Shown: positions 45,608 to 56,307, numbered from the stretch's first letter. The stretch is DNA of 64,000 nucleotides from CAWIHS01 sp963836005 (GCA_963836005.1 CAWIHS010000006.1:434001-498000), one strand, 5' to 3'. Numbers and translations: made by a program. Notes: generated from the sequence alone by a model not told the origin.

Positions 45608-46140
45608 TGAACCCCAAACGTAAAAACCGGCTTATTCTGGTGCTTCTTATCATTGCCGGCGTTGGCGGTGCTGTTGCACTGGGTCTGAAAGCGCTGGATC
45701 AAAACCTGCTTTACTTTTTCAGCCCGACTCAGGTCATGAACGGTGAAGCCCCTACCGAACATTCCTTCCGCGTAGGCGGACTGGTGGTCAATGGTTCTGT
45801 TGAACGTGAGACGGATGGTCTGACCAGTCACTTTGATCTTACCGACAATCTAAAAACCATTGCGATCTCCTATACGGGAATCCTCCCGGATCTTTTCCGT
45901 GAAGGACAGGGTATTGTTGCAACCGGGAAACTGGATGGCAGCAGCAAAAATGGGAATTTACACTTCGTGGCTGATCAGGTATTAGCCAAACATGATGAAA
46001 ATTATATGCCGCCTGAAGTTCAGGATGCTCTGGATAAAGCCCATATTGAAGGCAAGCAACAAGGTGTTGAGAACGCACAAAAACAGGCTCAGGAGCAAAA
46101 AATGGCCAATTCTGAACCAACAGGAGCGGTGAGCCGATGA
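45607..46140 (+). CDS. ccmE: Haem chaperone CcmE
   Basis: A 177-residue membrane-anchored periplasmic chaperone with one N-terminal helix and an OB-fold domain (FRVGGLVVNGSVER, GILPDLFREGQGIVATG). The haem-attaching His129 is in VLAKHDENYMPPEV, with Tyr133. The C-terminal tail is Gln/Glu-rich. It overlaps ccmF by four bases. Confidence 0.96.
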   Translation: MNPKRKNRLILVLLIIAGVGGAVALGLKALDQNLLYFFSPTQVMNGEAPTEHSFRVGGLVVNGSVERETDGLTSHFDLTDNLKTIAISYTGILPDLFREGQGIVATGKLDGSSKNGNLHFVADQVLAKHDENYMPPEVQDALDKAHIEGKQQGVENAQKQAQEQKMANSEPTGAVSR

Positions 46141-48071
46141 TACCTGAAATTGGTAACTTTTCCCTGATGATATCCCTGTGCATTGCTTTTGTGCTGGCCA
46201 CGCTGCCATTGTTGGGTGCGCAACGCAACAATATTCAAATGATGCAATTTTCCCGTTATGCAGCGACTGCGCAGTTCTTTTTTATTGCCCTTTCTTTTGC
46301 CGCACTGGTATATGCTTTTTTAATGGATGATTTTTCAGTGCTGTATGTGGCCTCTAATTCCAATTCTGCACTTCCCACTATTTACAAGGTCTCAGCAGTC
46401 TGGGGCGCTCATGAAGGCTCTCTGCTGCTGTGGGTGCTGATTTTATCAATCTGGACCATTGCCGTCGCTTTCTTCAGCAAAAGCCTGCCCATCCTCATGA
46501 CTTCACGGGTATTAGCTGTAATGGGAATGGTCAGTATCGGATTTTTGTTGTTCGTGATTTTTACCTCTAACCCCTTTGACCGCCTCTATCCCATGCCTGC
46601 TGATGGTCAGGATTTAAATCCTCTGCTGCAGGACTTTGGTCTGGCGATTCACCCGCCGATGCTGTACATGGGCTATGTGGGCTTTTCCGTGGTGTTTGCT
46701 ATTACTATTGCCGCACTCATCAGCGGCAAACTTGATTCTGCCTGGGCGAGATGGTCAAGGCCCTGGACAGTGATTGCCTGGGTTTTTCTCACCATTGGCA
46801 TTTCTCTGGGAAGCTGGTGGGCTTATTACGAGCTGGGCTGGGGAGGCTGGTGGTTCTGGGACCCGGTTGAAAATGCTTCCTTCATGCCCTGGCTGGTGGG
46901 CACGGCACTGGTACATTCCCTCATAGTCACGGAAAAACGCGGTGCTTTTAAAAGCTGGACGGTGTTACTGGCATTGATTGCTTTTTCCCTGAGTTTGCTG
47001 GGTACCTTTCTGGTGCGTTCCGGAGTATTGACTTCGGTGCATGCTTTTGCGGCAGATCCTACCCGCGGTACCTTTATTCTGATGTTTCTGGTGATTGTGA
47101 TTGGCGGCTCGATGACGCTTTATGCGGCACGTGCCACCTCCATGCAGGGAGGCGGTAAGTTTGCCCTGATTTCGAAAGAGACATTTATGCTGGTAGGGAA
47201 CATCCTGCTATCCGTGGCTTCCGCAGCCGTACTGTTTGGTACCCTCTACCCACTCATCATATCAGCCCTTGATATGGGCAAAATTTCAGTTGGAGAACCC
47301 TATTTCAATGCGGTTTTTGTGCCTTTAATGTTACCGCTGCTGGTACTGATGTCGATAGCGCCGCTGATGCGCTGGAAACAGGATTCGCTGGCCAATGTGG
47401 CCCGCAAAATGACTGTTCCATTTGCGGTGGCTGCTTTGACGGCGCTGGCAATGCTTTTTATTGACGGGGCTTCACTGATGGTGGCCATCGGTATAGGAAT
47501 TGCGGCCATGATTGTTATGATGGTGGTGGTCGGGTTTTATTTCCGTCTCAAAGGCAGGGGACTGTCAGGATTGAAAAAAATCCCACCCGCTTTTTATGGC
47601 ATGAACGTCGCTCACTTTGGTGTGGCTGTGTTTATTGTCGGTGTGAGCTTGACTGAATCGATGAATCTGCAGAAAGATTTGCGTATGGAAACCGGGGATC
47701 AGATCACCCTCGGTGGTTATGAATTTACTTTCAATGGGGCAAAGCAGACGCAGGGTCCTAACTATACTGCTTATAAGGGTGAAATCAGTGTTATTAATGC
47801 CGCGGGTGAAGCGGTTGCTTTACTGGAACCTGAGAAACGGATTTATCCTGTCAGAGGGATGCCAATGACCGAGGCCGGTATTGATGCCGGATTCTTTCGT
47901 GATCTGTTTGTAGCTCTTGCAGAGCCATTAGAAAATGGTGCCTGGAGTTTACGCATTTACTACAAGCCTTTTATTCGCTGGATCTGGCTGGGGACAATTT
48001 TTATGGCCCTGGGTGGTTTAATAGCCATTTCGGACAGGCGCTATCGTTTAAAACCGCTGAAAGCCGGATAA
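46137..48071 (+). CDS. ccmF: Cytochrome c haem lyase subunit CcmF
   Basis: A 644-residue polytopic membrane protein that joins haem from CcmE to apocytochromes. The WWD domain reads WGGWWFWDPVENASFMPW. The family blocks VWGAHEGSLLLW and TLGTFLVRSGVLTSVHAFA-like (FLVRSGVLTSVHAFAADPTR) are present. Full length, with about 15 helices. Confidence 0.97.
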   Translation: MIPEIGNFSLMISLCIAFVLATLPLLGAQRNNIQMMQFSRYAATAQFFFIALSFAALVYAFLMDDFSVLYVASNSNSALPTIYKVSAVWGAHEGSLLLWVLILSIWTIAVAFFSKSLPILMTSRVLAVMGMVSIGFLLFVIFTSNPFDRLYPMPADGQDLNPLLQDFGLAIHPPMLYMGYVGFSVVFAITIAALISGKLDSAWARWSRPWTVIAWVFLTIGISLGSWWAYYELGWGGWWFWDPVENASFMPWLVGTALVHSLIVTEKRGAFKSWTVLLALIAFSLSLLGTFLVRSGVLTSVHAFAADPTRGTFILMFLVIVIGGSMTLYAARATSMQGGGKFALISKETFMLVGNILLSVASAAVLFGTLYPLIISALDMGKISVGEPYFNAVFVPLMLPLLVLMSIAPLMRWKQDSLANVARKMTVPFAVAALTALAMLFIDGASLMVAIGIGIAAMIVMMVVVGFYFRLKGRGLSGLKKIPPAFYGMNVAHFGVAVFIVGVSLTESMNLQKDLRMETGDQITLGGYEFTFNGAKQTQGPNYTAYKGEISVINAAGEAVALLEPEKRIYPVRGMPMTEAGIDAGFFRDLFVALAEPLENGAWSLRIYYKPFIRWIWLGTIFMALGGLIAISDRRYRLKPLKAG

Positions 48072-48093
48072 TATTTTTCTAACTGGAAATCAA

Positions 48094-48630
48094 ATGAAAA
48101 AACAATTTTTGATCCCGCTGGGTATTTTTACTGTTCTGGTGATCTTTCTGGTGTTTGGTTTAAGAAATGCGGATACGGTCAGGGATGTACCTTCTCCTTT
48201 GATTGACAAACCGGTACCGGCATTTTCTATCCCAACGGTAGAAGATCAACAGCAAATGTTTAACAGCGAGGAGCTTAAAGGTCAGATCTCCATGGTGAAT
48301 ATATGGGCATCCTGGTGTGTATCCTGTCGGGCGGAACACCGGTTGCTAAATGCTATGGCCAAAGGAGGCATTAATATTTATGGCATCAATTACAAGGATG
48401 AACTGGCTGATGCACGTCGCTGGTTAAGTGCTTATGGCAACCCTTATGTTAAAAGTGCCCATGATATCAGCGGCAGGGCCGGCATCGACTGGGGTGTGTA
48501 TGGTACACCTGAGACCTTTATCATTGATAAAACAGGAACCATCCGTTACAAGCATACGGGACCCATTAACAGCAATGATATGCAAAAGGTCATTGTGCCT
48601 ATGGTGAAAAAACTGCAGAGCGAATCATGA
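48094..48630 (+). CDS. ccmG: Thiol-disulfide protein CcmG/DsbE
   Basis: A 178-residue membrane-anchored thioredoxin with the active site WASWCVSC (Cys75, Cys78). It contains the CcmG-type GINYKDELADARRWL and the cis-Pro region VYGTPETFIIDKTG. It reduces the apocytochrome haem-site Cys pairs. Confidence 0.95.
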   Translation: MKKQFLIPLGIFTVLVIFLVFGLRNADTVRDVPSPLIDKPVPAFSIPTVEDQQQMFNSEELKGQISMVNIWASWCVSCRAEHRLLNAMAKGGINIYGINYKDELADARRWLSAYGNPYVKSAHDISGRAGIDWGVYGTPETFIIDKTGTIRYKHTGPINSNDMQKVIVPMVKKLQSES

Positions 48631-48669
48631 AAGTTTCCCAGATAAACATAAAAAAAGTGATGTTATAGA

Positions 48670-49173
48670 ATGCTAAATCATAAAATGTGTTATGCCAGAC
48701 TGTTGCTCAGTGCTGTGCTTATTTCACTGATGTGCTTGCCGAGCCTTGCTGCGGCGGGTCCAAAAGGGCAGCCAAAACCGCCGATTGAATTCCAGGACCC
48801 TCAAATGGAAGCGGATTATCTGGAACTTGCAACTGAGCTGCGATGTCTTGTGTGTCAGAATCAAAACCTGATTGATTCCAATGCGGATTTAGCCGATGAT
48901 CTGCGCCGTGAAGTAGCCAAGCTGTTAAAACAGGGCAACAACAAGGATCAGGTGACTGAATTTATGGTGTCACGTTACGGCGATTTTGTATTATATAATC
49001 CGCCCGTCAAGCCGACCACCTGGCTATTGTGGGCAGGACCGTTTGTGTTAATGTTTGTTGCTGTTGTTATTGTCATCAGAAAGATCCGAGCTCGTACAGT
49101 GGTTCAAAACGATGAGAGTTCTGAATTGTCTGCACAGGAAAAAGAGCGCCTTGACCAGCTCTTAAATAAATAA
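48670..49173 (+). CDS. ccmH: Cytochrome c maturation thiol protein CcmH
   Basis: A 167-residue protein with a signal peptide or N-terminal anchor, the redox motif LRCLVCQNQNLIDSNADLA (Cys59, Cys62) and a C-terminal membrane helix (WLLWAGPFVLMFVAVVIVI). The short form fits organisms with a separate ccmI, as here. Confidence 0.95.
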   Translation: MLNHKMCYARLLLSAVLISLMCLPSLAAAGPKGQPKPPIEFQDPQMEADYLELATELRCLVCQNQNLIDSNADLADDLRREVAKLLKQGNNKDQVTEFMVSRYGDFVLYNPPVKPTTWLLWAGPFVLMFVAVVIVIRKIRARTVVQNDESSELSAQEKERLDQLLNK

Positions 49174-49186
49174 GGTAAGAATATTA

Positions 49187-50641
49187 ATGTGGGTATTATG
49201 GCTAGTGTTCCTACTGTTGATTGTCATTGCAGCAGTATGGTTATTGAGACCTCTATTTAAAAACTATTCTGCTGCTGAACTATTGGTAAAAGAACAAAAG
49301 GCCAGCAAACGTAAAGAATTGAATATCGAACTGTTCAAACAGAAACAGACCCAGATAGAACAGGATTTTGCCCTGGGTCTTATTGACTCAGAAAGTCTTA
49401 AACAGGCTCAAAACGAAATAGAACACAGTCTGCTGCAGGATGTCAGTGATGCTGATGAAACGCCGCTGCAACAGCTCGATAGCCGTGCTGCCAAAAAGTT
49501 GGGTGTGTCCATTGCTCTGTTTGTGTCTGTCGTTTCGGTGGTTATCTATCTGTGGTTGAAACCGGACAATCTTCAGCAAATTGTCATGGCAGAACAGATA
49601 CCGCAGCAGCAAATGCCTCATGCACAGGGACAGGCTCCTGATATTGCCTCTATGGTCAAATCCCTGGAGCAAAAATTGCTCGCAAACCCGGATAATTTAC
49701 AGGGCTGGATGATGTTGGGGCGATCCTATGCTGTGACCAAAAACTATGACAAGGCCGTAAATGCCTATGCCAGGGCTGTTGAGCTGGATCAATCGCAGAA
49801 TAGTGACTTGATTATCGATTATGGTGAAGCGCTGATGCAGACAGGGCAGTCATTGAATTATCAGCGGGCGCATGAATTATTTCAGCAACTGTTAAAGCGT
49901 GAACCTGATAATGCTGATGCATTATGGTTTATCGGTTTTCTTGATTACCAGGCAGGTAATAAGGACAAGGTCATCGAACGCTGGTCGAAATTACTGACCA
50001 TGCTGCCCCCTGAAAGTGAAGAAGCGAAAGTGGTTAATAACTATCTTGCTCAGGTAAAAGCTCAGACTACTTCTGGTCGTACTGCTGATATTGCTACTGC
50101 TACTTTACCTGAAACTGCTGCCCCACCTGAGACTCCGGAGCAAAGCTCATCTATAGCTGCGGTTAATAAGCCACCCGGCAGCAGTGCTCCGATGTTTGAA
50201 AATAAAGAGTCAGAGCAGGCCTTTATTAATTCCATGATAGCCCGTGTTGAGCAAAGAGTAAAAGACAACCCTGAAGATATCAAGAGCTGGAAAATGCTGG
50301 GTAAGTCTTACGCGGTACAAAAGCGCTATGCTGATTCTGCCAATGCTTATGCCCGGGCAGTGGCACTGGACAGTAACGATGTGCAACTATTGATGAACTA
50401 TACAGATGCTGTTATGGACAGCGGTGATATTGAACAAATCAATTCAGCAAGACAGGTTTTTACACAGCTGATAAAGACCAATCCAGGCAATGCCGATGCC
50501 CTGTTTCTGTCAGGTTCTCTGGCCCGGGCAGCGGGTGATCAGGAGGCTGCCAGGCAGCTCTGGACTCAGCTGCTGACCATGCTGACGAAAGGCAGCAGCG
50601 CATATAACAATGTAGAGCAGAATTTAAAGGCGCTTGATTAG
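49187..50641 (+). CDS. ccmI: TPR apocytochrome chaperone CcmI
   Basis: A 484-residue protein with two N-terminal membrane helices flanking a cytoplasmic coiled-coil loop (KRKELNIELFKQKQTQIEQD). TPR blocks follow in two sets separated by a Thr/Pro-rich linker near residues 290-335. Similar phrases (LQGWMMLGRSYAVTKNYDKA and IKSWKMLGKSYAVQKRYADS) show an internal duplication of the TPR half. CcmI delivers apocytochromes to CcmFH. The duplicated TPR unit is longer than the usual form of about 400 residues. Confidence 0.92.
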   Translation: MWVLWLVFLLLIVIAAVWLLRPLFKNYSAAELLVKEQKASKRKELNIELFKQKQTQIEQDFALGLIDSESLKQAQNEIEHSLLQDVSDADETPLQQLDSRAAKKLGVSIALFVSVVSVVIYLWLKPDNLQQIVMAEQIPQQQMPHAQGQAPDIASMVKSLEQKLLANPDNLQGWMMLGRSYAVTKNYDKAVNAYARAVELDQSQNSDLIIDYGEALMQTGQSLNYQRAHELFQQLLKREPDNADALWFIGFLDYQAGNKDKVIERWSKLLTMLPPESEEAKVVNNYLAQVKAQTTSGRTADIATATLPETAAPPETPEQSSSIAAVNKPPGSSAPMFENKESEQAFINSMIARVEQRVKDNPEDIKSWKMLGKSYAVQKRYADSANAYARAVALDSNDVQLLMNYTDAVMDSGDIEQINSARQVFTQLIKTNPGNADALFLSGSLARAAGDQEAARQLWTQLLTMLTKGSSAYNNVEQNLKALD

Positions 50642-50759
50642 GCTTCTCTGACCGGTATCCCTGATTGTGCGCCAGCACAGGCGTTCGATTAAACCGGGGA
50701 TACTATCTTTTCGTTATTTCGTTGTAAATAACGCTATTCCTAAAATATATTCTCAACTC

Positions 50760-50773
50760 TTGACTAAAGTCAA
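50760..50773. promoter_or_regulatory. FNR-like palindrome upstream of nap
   Basis: TTGAC-TAAA-GTCAA is a perfect palindrome of the FNR/Dnr layout with C/G at the fifth position. Its centre is about 70 bp upstream of the napF ATG. In Escherichia coli nap is activated by FNR from a comparable upstream site. Confidence 0.5.
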
Positions 50774-50835
50774 TGCTGTACTAGACCAAAAAGGCTATGG
50801 TATTTTTTTAGAATTTTTTTGGTACAAATCTTTGT

Positions 50836-51453
50836 ATGGCTCAAAATATCAGTCGGATGCAATTTCTTCGGGGTGATATCAAAGGAAAACACCTACCGAT
50901 TCGTCCGCCATGGGCCATTCCTGAAAAATATTTTGTGGATTTTTGCACGCGTTGTGATGCCTGCATTGAAGCCTGTTTCGACGCTATTATCGTTAAAGGC
51001 CGTGGAGGCTATCCGCAAATGGATTTCAGCCGAGAAGGCTGTGACTTTTGTGCAGACTGTCTACAGTCATGTGAAGCGGGCGCATTAAAAAAACTCTCGG
51101 TAGACAATTCATATAACGTTACAAATAAGCACAATTTAAACACCAGTGGCGCTAACTCTGAAGCTGTCCAGGCAGATCCAGTGGTCAATTTACCCCCCTG
51201 GCACTTAAAAGCTTATATAAACAAAAGCAGCTGTCTTTCCATGCTCGGGACGATCTGCCGAACTTGCGGAGAATCCTGTGATTTTGAGGCTATCCGTTTC
51301 AAACTGCAATTAGGCGGTGTTGCAGAACCGATACTTGATATGAACAAGTGTAGTGGTTGCGGTTCCTGTTATGGACCTTGTCCGGTCAGGGCAATAACGA
51401 TCACCACGCCGGATAACAGCAGGATAACTTCAGACAGTAGTGTCATTTCTTAA
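50836..51453 (+). CDS. napF: Ferredoxin-type maturation protein NapF
   Basis: A 205-residue cytoplasmic iron-sulfur protein that helps mature NapA. It starts with the NapF-type MQFLRGDIKGKHLPIRPPWA and has Cys clusters CTRCDACIEAC, CDFCADCLQSC, CRTCGESC and CSGCGSCYGPC. An insertion of about 35 residues (about 95-130) lengthens it. No clear ribosome binding site. It starts the nap operon napFDAGHBC. Confidence 0.93.
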   Translation: MAQNISRMQFLRGDIKGKHLPIRPPWAIPEKYFVDFCTRCDACIEACFDAIIVKGRGGYPQMDFSREGCDFCADCLQSCEAGALKKLSVDNSYNVTNKHNLNTSGANSEAVQADPVVNLPPWHLKAYINKSSCLSMLGTICRTCGESCDFEAIRFKLQLGGVAEPILDMNKCSGCGSCYGPCPVRAITITTPDNSRITSDSSVIS

Positions 51454-51542
51454 TAATCCGGCCTATAGGCTTTTTATCGTGGGTTGTTTTTTTAAGATGT
51501 TATAAAAAAGAATCTTAACAGGAGTGATTAGAAAATCAGTTT

Positions 51543-51800
51543 ATGAATATTTGCAGTGTAATAGTTAATACCAAACCGGAGAATGCCGCCAGGGTGAAAT
51601 CGATATTGGATGAAATAGAAAATATCGATGTTTTTGGCGGTGTTGAAGAAGGAAGAATCATTATCACCATTGAAGATAATGGCGAAAAAGCCTTATCGGA
51701 TCAAATGGCGGCCCTGAATGATATTGAGGGAGTTATTGATGCGGTCATGGTTTATCATCAAGAAGCAGATGACTCGACGATAGAAGAGGAGATCGTGTAG
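51543..51800 (+). CDS. napD: NapA signal-peptide chaperone NapD
   Basis: An 85-residue ferredoxin-fold chaperone that binds the Tat signal of NapA. It begins [20 protein letters not shown] and has a typical GRIIITIED strand. Its stop overlaps the napA GTG by one base (TAGTG). Confidence 0.93.
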   Translation: MNICSVIVNTKPENAARVKSILDEIENIDVFGGVEEGRIIITIEDNGEKALSDQMAALNDIEGVIDAVMVYHQEADDSTIEEEIV

Positions 51801-54325
51801 TGAAATTAACAAGGCGTGATTTTATAAAGAGCAATGCAGCCACTGCAGCCGCGACTGTAGCTGGCGTAACATTGCCGGTGAGTGTCACCAGGGCAGCTGA
51901 ATCTGCTGACGATGGTATACGCTGGGATAAGGCTGCGTGCCGCTACTGTGGTACCGGATGCAGTATTCTGGTGGGTACCAAAGACGGCAGGATGGTTGCC
52001 AATCAGGGGGATCCCGATGCACCGGTCAACAAGGGGCTTAACTGTATCAAAGGTTATTTCCTGACCAAGATCCTGTATGGTAAAGACCGCTTAACCAAGC
52101 CGTTACTGCGTAAAAAGGACGGAAAATTCGATAAAAACGGTGACTTTACTGAAGTATCATGGGATGAAGCCTTTGATGTCATGGCAGAGAAATGGAAAGC
52201 TGCCCTGAAAGAAAAAGGACCGACAGCCATTGGTATGTTTGGTTCAGGTCAGTGGACGGTCTGGGAAGGTTATGCGGCATCAAAAATGATCAAAGCCGGT
52301 TTCCGATCCAATAATCTTGACCCCAATGCACGCCACTGTATGGCTTCTGCTGTGGGTGCCTTTATGCGTGGATTTGGTATTGATGAACCCATGGGTTGTT
52401 ATGATGATCTGGAACATGCAGATGCGTTTGTACTCTGGGGTTCCAATATGGCCGAAATGCATCCCATCCTGTGGTCACGTATAACCGATACCCGCTTAAC
52501 CAAGCCTGGATGTGAAGTGCATGTTCTGTCTACATTTGAACACCGTTCATTTGAACTGGCTGATAATGGCATGATTTTCACCCCGCAGTCTGACCTGGCT
52601 ATTCTGAATTATATTGCCAATTATATTATAGAAAACAAAGCCTATAACCAGGCCTTTATTGATAAGCATGTTGCGTTCAAAAAAACACCAACAGATATTG
52701 GCTATGGACTGCGTCCGGAAGACCCGCGGGAGACAGGGGCAAAAAATGCCGGTAAAGGTAAACTTAGTGCTATTACTTTTGAAGAATACGCAGAATCAGT
52801 CAAGCCCTATACGCTGGAAAAAGCCAGTGAAATGTCCGGGGTGCCTAAAGATAAACTGCTCAGACTGGCCAAGCTGTATGCCGATCCAGACAAGAAAATT
52901 ACTTCTCTGTGGACCATGGGCTTTAACCAGCACACTCGCGGCGTCTGGGTCAATGGTCTGTGCTATAATGTGCACCTGCTGACGGGTAAAATATCAGCGC
53001 CCGGCAACAGCCCGTTCTCACTGACAGGACAGCCTTCTGCCTGTGGTACGGCTCGTGAAGTGGGTACTTTCTCTCATCGTCTGCCCGCGGATCTGGTGGT
53101 TAAGAAAGAAGCACACCGTGATGTGGCAGAAAAAATCTGGAAGCTGCCAAAAGGTACCATTAATCCCAAGCCGGGCTACCATGCGGTACTGCAAAACCGT
53201 ATGCTCAAAGACGGCAAGTTAAATGCCTACTGGGTTCAGTGTACCAATAATGCTCAGGCTGCAGCCAATTTCAATGAAGAGACCTGGCCGGGCTATCGTA
53301 ACCCCAAAAATTTTATTACCGTTTCAGATCCTTACCCCACGGTAACCGCGATGGCGGCTGATCTGATTCTGCCAACAGCCATGTGGGTGGAAAAAGAAGG
53401 CGCCTACGGTAACGCTGAGCGTCGCACACAGTTCTGGCGTGAACAGGTCTCAGCACCTGGAGAATCCAAATCCGATGTCTGGCAGACCATGGAATTCACC
53501 AAACGCTTCAAGATGGAAGAAGTCTGGCCTGAAGAATTACTCGCTGCAATGCCGGAATATAAAGGCAAGACCATGTATGAAGTATTGTATGAAAATGGTC
53601 AGGTCAATAAATTCCCGCAGCAGGAAATCACTGATGGATCAGGCAATACATACAAGAATCATGAAATGGAGCATTTTGGTTTCTACGTGCAGAAAGGTCT
53701 GTTTGAAGAATACGCGAGCTTTGGCCGCGGACATGCCCATGACCTGGCTGACTTTGATGCTTATCATAAGGCACGTGGTTTACGCTGGCCAGTGGTTGAC
53801 GGTAAAGAAACCTTGTGGCGTTTCCGTGAAGGTTATGACCCCTATGTGAAGAAGTACAATCCTGATGCCGCGAAAGGCGAGGTGTTTTTCTATGGTCATA
53901 AGAAACAGGAAGGACGCGCCAACATTATTACCGCCCCATATGAACCACCTGCAGAAAGTCCGGATACTGAGTTTGATCTGTGGCTGGCAACGGGGCGTGT
54001 GCTTGAACACTGGCATTCCGGTTCCATGACCCGCCGTGTACCTGAGCTTTACCGTGCGGTACCTGATGCGGTCATTTTTATGCATAAGAAAGATGCCAAA
54101 AAACGTAAACTGCGTAATGGTTCGGTGGCCAAGCTGATGACCCGCCGTGGTGAGATCACGGCACGTATTGAAACCAAAGGACGTAATAAGCCGCCTGAAG
54201 GTCTGGTGTTTGTTCCCTGGTTCGATGCAGGTCGTCTGATCAATAAGGCAACTCTGGATGCAACGGATCCGCTGTCCAAAGAAACCGATTACAAGAAATG
54301 TGCCTGTAAGGTGATGAAAGCATAA
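51800..54325 (+). CDS. napA: Periplasmic nitrate reductase catalytic subunit NapA
   Basis: An 841-residue molybdoenzyme that reduces nitrate to nitrite in the periplasm. It starts at GTG. The Tat signal is [20 protein letters not shown]. The [4Fe-4S] ligands are Cys47, Cys50, Cys54 and Cys82 (CRYCGTGC and LNCIKG), and the Mo-coordinating Cys180 is in [17 protein letters not shown]. The C-terminal pterin-binding domain has [20 protein letters not shown]. Length and motifs match functional NapA. It needs bis-MGD cofactor from genes outside the window. Confidence 0.97.
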   Translation: MKLTRRDFIKSNAATAAATVAGVTLPVSVTRAAESADDGIRWDKAACRYCGTGCSILVGTKDGRMVANQGDPDAPVNKGLNCIKGYFLTKILYGKDRLTKPLLRKKDGKFDKNGDFTEVSWDEAFDVMAEKWKAALKEKGPTAIGMFGSGQWTVWEGYAASKMIKAGFRSNNLDPNARHCMASAVGAFMRGFGIDEPMGCYDDLEHADAFVLWGSNMAEMHPILWSRITDTRLTKPGCEVHVLSTFEHRSFELADNGMIFTPQSDLAILNYIANYIIENKAYNQAFIDKHVAFKKTPTDIGYGLRPEDPRETGAKNAGKGKLSAITFEEYAESVKPYTLEKASEMSGVPKDKLLRLAKLYADPDKKITSLWTMGFNQHTRGVWVNGLCYNVHLLTGKISAPGNSPFSLTGQPSACGTAREVGTFSHRLPADLVVKKEAHRDVAEKIWKLPKGTINPKPGYHAVLQNRMLKDGKLNAYWVQCTNNAQAAANFNEETWPGYRNPKNFITVSDPYPTVTAMAADLILPTAMWVEKEGAYGNAERRTQFWREQVSAPGESKSDVWQTMEFTKRFKMEEVWPEELLAAMPEYKGKTMYEVLYENGQVNKFPQQEITDGSGNTYKNHEMEHFGFYVQKGLFEEYASFGRGHAHDLADFDAYHKARGLRWPVVDGKETLWRFREGYDPYVKKYNPDAAKGEVFFYGHKKQEGRANIITAPYEPPAESPDTEFDLWLATGRVLEHWHSGSMTRRVPELYRAVPDAVIFMHKKDAKKRKLRNGSVAKLMTRRGEITARIETKGRNKPPEGLVFVPWFDAGRLINKATLDATDPLSKETDYKKCACKVMKA

Positions 54326-54447
54326 CGTTTAAAGGAGCATTAAGTACTCTTTGATGCACCTTCATTTCTGAGCTGCTGCCGTGATTGATTACAGCAGTGA
54401 AGGATGAACAATACGCTATCGATCATGTTTTAAGAGGTTGTTGTTAC

Positions 54448-55350
54448 ATGTCTGATCAACAAGAGCGGGGGGATACTGCTCAAGCTGGAACTAAGAAGAC
54501 AAAAGGAGTCAACCGGCGTCAGTTTCTGGGTGATACACTCAAAACTGCCTGTGGTGCTGTACTCCTTGGGGTCGGTATGGGAACCTATTCCCGTCAGGCT
54601 GCTTCATTTCCGGCATGGGCAATCCGACCACCGGGTGCATTACCTGAAGAAGAATTTGCAGGTGCCTGTATCCGTTGTGGACTCTGTGTCAGAGACTGTC
54701 CTTACGATATGCTGAGACTGGCTGAACTGGGTGAACAGGTTGCTTTAGGTACTCCCTATTTTATCGCCAGAGATAAGCCATGTGAGATGTGTGAGGATAT
54801 TCCCTGTATGGCAGCATGCCCGACCAATGCACTGGACCATGATTTGAAAGATATCAATGAGGCCCGCATGGGACTCGCGGTATTAATTGATCAGGAAGAA
54901 TGCATTGCGTTCCAGGGCTTGCGTTGTGAGGTATGTTTCAATGTATGTCCTGTGCAGGGCGATGCAATAATCATTGAGATGCAGCACAACAGACGTTCTG
55001 GTAAACATGCACTGTTCATTCCGGTGGTCCATTCTGAAGCCTGTACTGGCTGCGGTAAATGTGAAAAAGCCTGTATTCTGGAAGAAGCGGCCATTAAGGT
55101 ACTGCCAACTGATCTGGCTAAAGGCCTGGTGGGCAGTCATTACCGTTTCGGCTGGAAACAGAAAGAACGGTCAGGCAAGAGTCTGGTAACTCCGGATGTA
55201 GAACATCGCTATAATTTACCGGAGGGTGTGACATACGATCATAATGAGGGCGGGCTGTCTTTGCCGCCTGAACAAACCTCAGATGCTTCACCCTATTCTT
55301 CAAATCCTCTGGATACCCTTAAAGATCTGCAAAACCAGGAGGAAAAATAA
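54448..55350 (+). CDS. napG: Quinol dehydrogenase ferredoxin subunit NapG
   Basis: A 300-residue protein with a Tat-type signal (NRRQFLGDTLKTACGAVLLG) and four [4Fe-4S] motifs (CIRCGLCVRDC, CEMCEDIPCMAAC, CEVCFNVC, CTGCGKCEKAC). It forms the NapGH quinol dehydrogenase with the membrane protein NapH. ATG at 54448 has AGAGG upstream and is preferred to the longer frame from 54385. TAATG overlap with napH. Confidence 0.94.
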   Translation: MSDQQERGDTAQAGTKKTKGVNRRQFLGDTLKTACGAVLLGVGMGTYSRQAASFPAWAIRPPGALPEEEFAGACIRCGLCVRDCPYDMLRLAELGEQVALGTPYFIARDKPCEMCEDIPCMAACPTNALDHDLKDINEARMGLAVLIDQEECIAFQGLRCEVCFNVCPVQGDAIIIEMQHNRRSGKHALFIPVVHSEACTGCGKCEKACILEEAAIKVLPTDLAKGLVGSHYRFGWKQKERSGKSLVTPDVEHRYNLPEGVTYDHNEGGLSLPPEQTSDASPYSSNPLDTLKDLQNQEEK

Positions 55351-56273
55351 TGAAGAGTGTGTTACCTCCCGGAAGCCAGGCGATTGAAAAAAAGGGCTGG
55401 CTGCTGGCGCATAAATGGCTGATATTTCGCCGCTTAACACAGTTGAGTATACTGGCGCTATTTTTAGCAGGGCCAGTGTACGGGCTCTGGATCATTAAAG
55501 GCAATATGGCTTCAAGCATGTTGCTGGAAACCATACCGCTTGCTGATCCCTATGTGATGCTGCAGGGAGTGATGAGCGGTCATTTTCCGGTGACTAATGG
55601 CATGATTGGCGTGACCATTATTGTTGCTTTCTATTTGCTGGTCGGTGGCCGGGTTTACTGTTCCTGGGTCTGTCCAGTCAATGTGGTGACGGATCTGGCA
55701 AGCTGGCTTCGCAGAATGCTCGGTATCAAAGTAAGCAGCCAGTTTTCCAGAAGCTCTCGCTACTGGCTGCTCGCTTTGACCCTGATTCTGCCGCCTATAA
55801 CAGGTGCCATAGTATGGGAGCTGTTCAACCCTGTTTCGTTGATGTTTCGCGGCATCATTTTTGGCATGGGTTGGGCATGGATGGTGATCCTTGCCGTGTT
55901 TCTGTTTGACCTGTTTATCAGTCAAAGAGGCTGGTGCGGACACCTTTGTCCGATGGGTGCTTTTTACAGCCTGTTAGGTAAAAAGAGCATGATCCGTATC
56001 AGTGCGTGTCATCGGGAACAATGTGATGATTGCATGGACTGTTTTGCTGTCTGCCCTGAGCCACAGGTGATAAAGCCTGCTTTAAAAGGTGCCGACAAAG
56101 GAGTGGGGCCGATTATTGACGCAGTAAACTGTACCAATTGTGGTCGATGTATTGATGTTTGTGATGAAGATGTATTTAACTTTACTAACCGTTACAGGAA
56201 TCTTTACCCGCGTAAGCAGGTAATTGATATAAAAGGCTCTAAAGCTGTTGCCGCTGAGCATGCTGACAGATAG
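55350..56273 (+). CDS. napH: Quinol dehydrogenase membrane subunit NapH
   Basis: A 307-residue membrane protein with four helices, the conserved CSWVCPVN and CGHLCPMGAFYS cytoplasmic-face motifs, and two C-terminal [4Fe-4S] clusters (CDDCMDCFAVC and CTNCGRCIDVC). It oxidises quinol and passes electrons through NapG to NapC/NapB. Confidence 0.94.
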   Translation: MKSVLPPGSQAIEKKGWLLAHKWLIFRRLTQLSILALFLAGPVYGLWIIKGNMASSMLLETIPLADPYVMLQGVMSGHFPVTNGMIGVTIIVAFYLLVGGRVYCSWVCPVNVVTDLASWLRRMLGIKVSSQFSRSSRYWLLALTLILPPITGAIVWELFNPVSLMFRGIIFGMGWAWMVILAVFLFDLFISQRGWCGHLCPMGAFYSLLGKKSMIRISACHREQCDDCMDCFAVCPEPQVIKPALKGADKGVGPIIDAVNCTNCGRCIDVCDEDVFNFTNRYRNLYPRKQVIDIKGSKAVAAEHADR

Positions 56274-56307
56274 AGCATAATATTCCAGATTTAATTGGAG
56301 AAAACAA

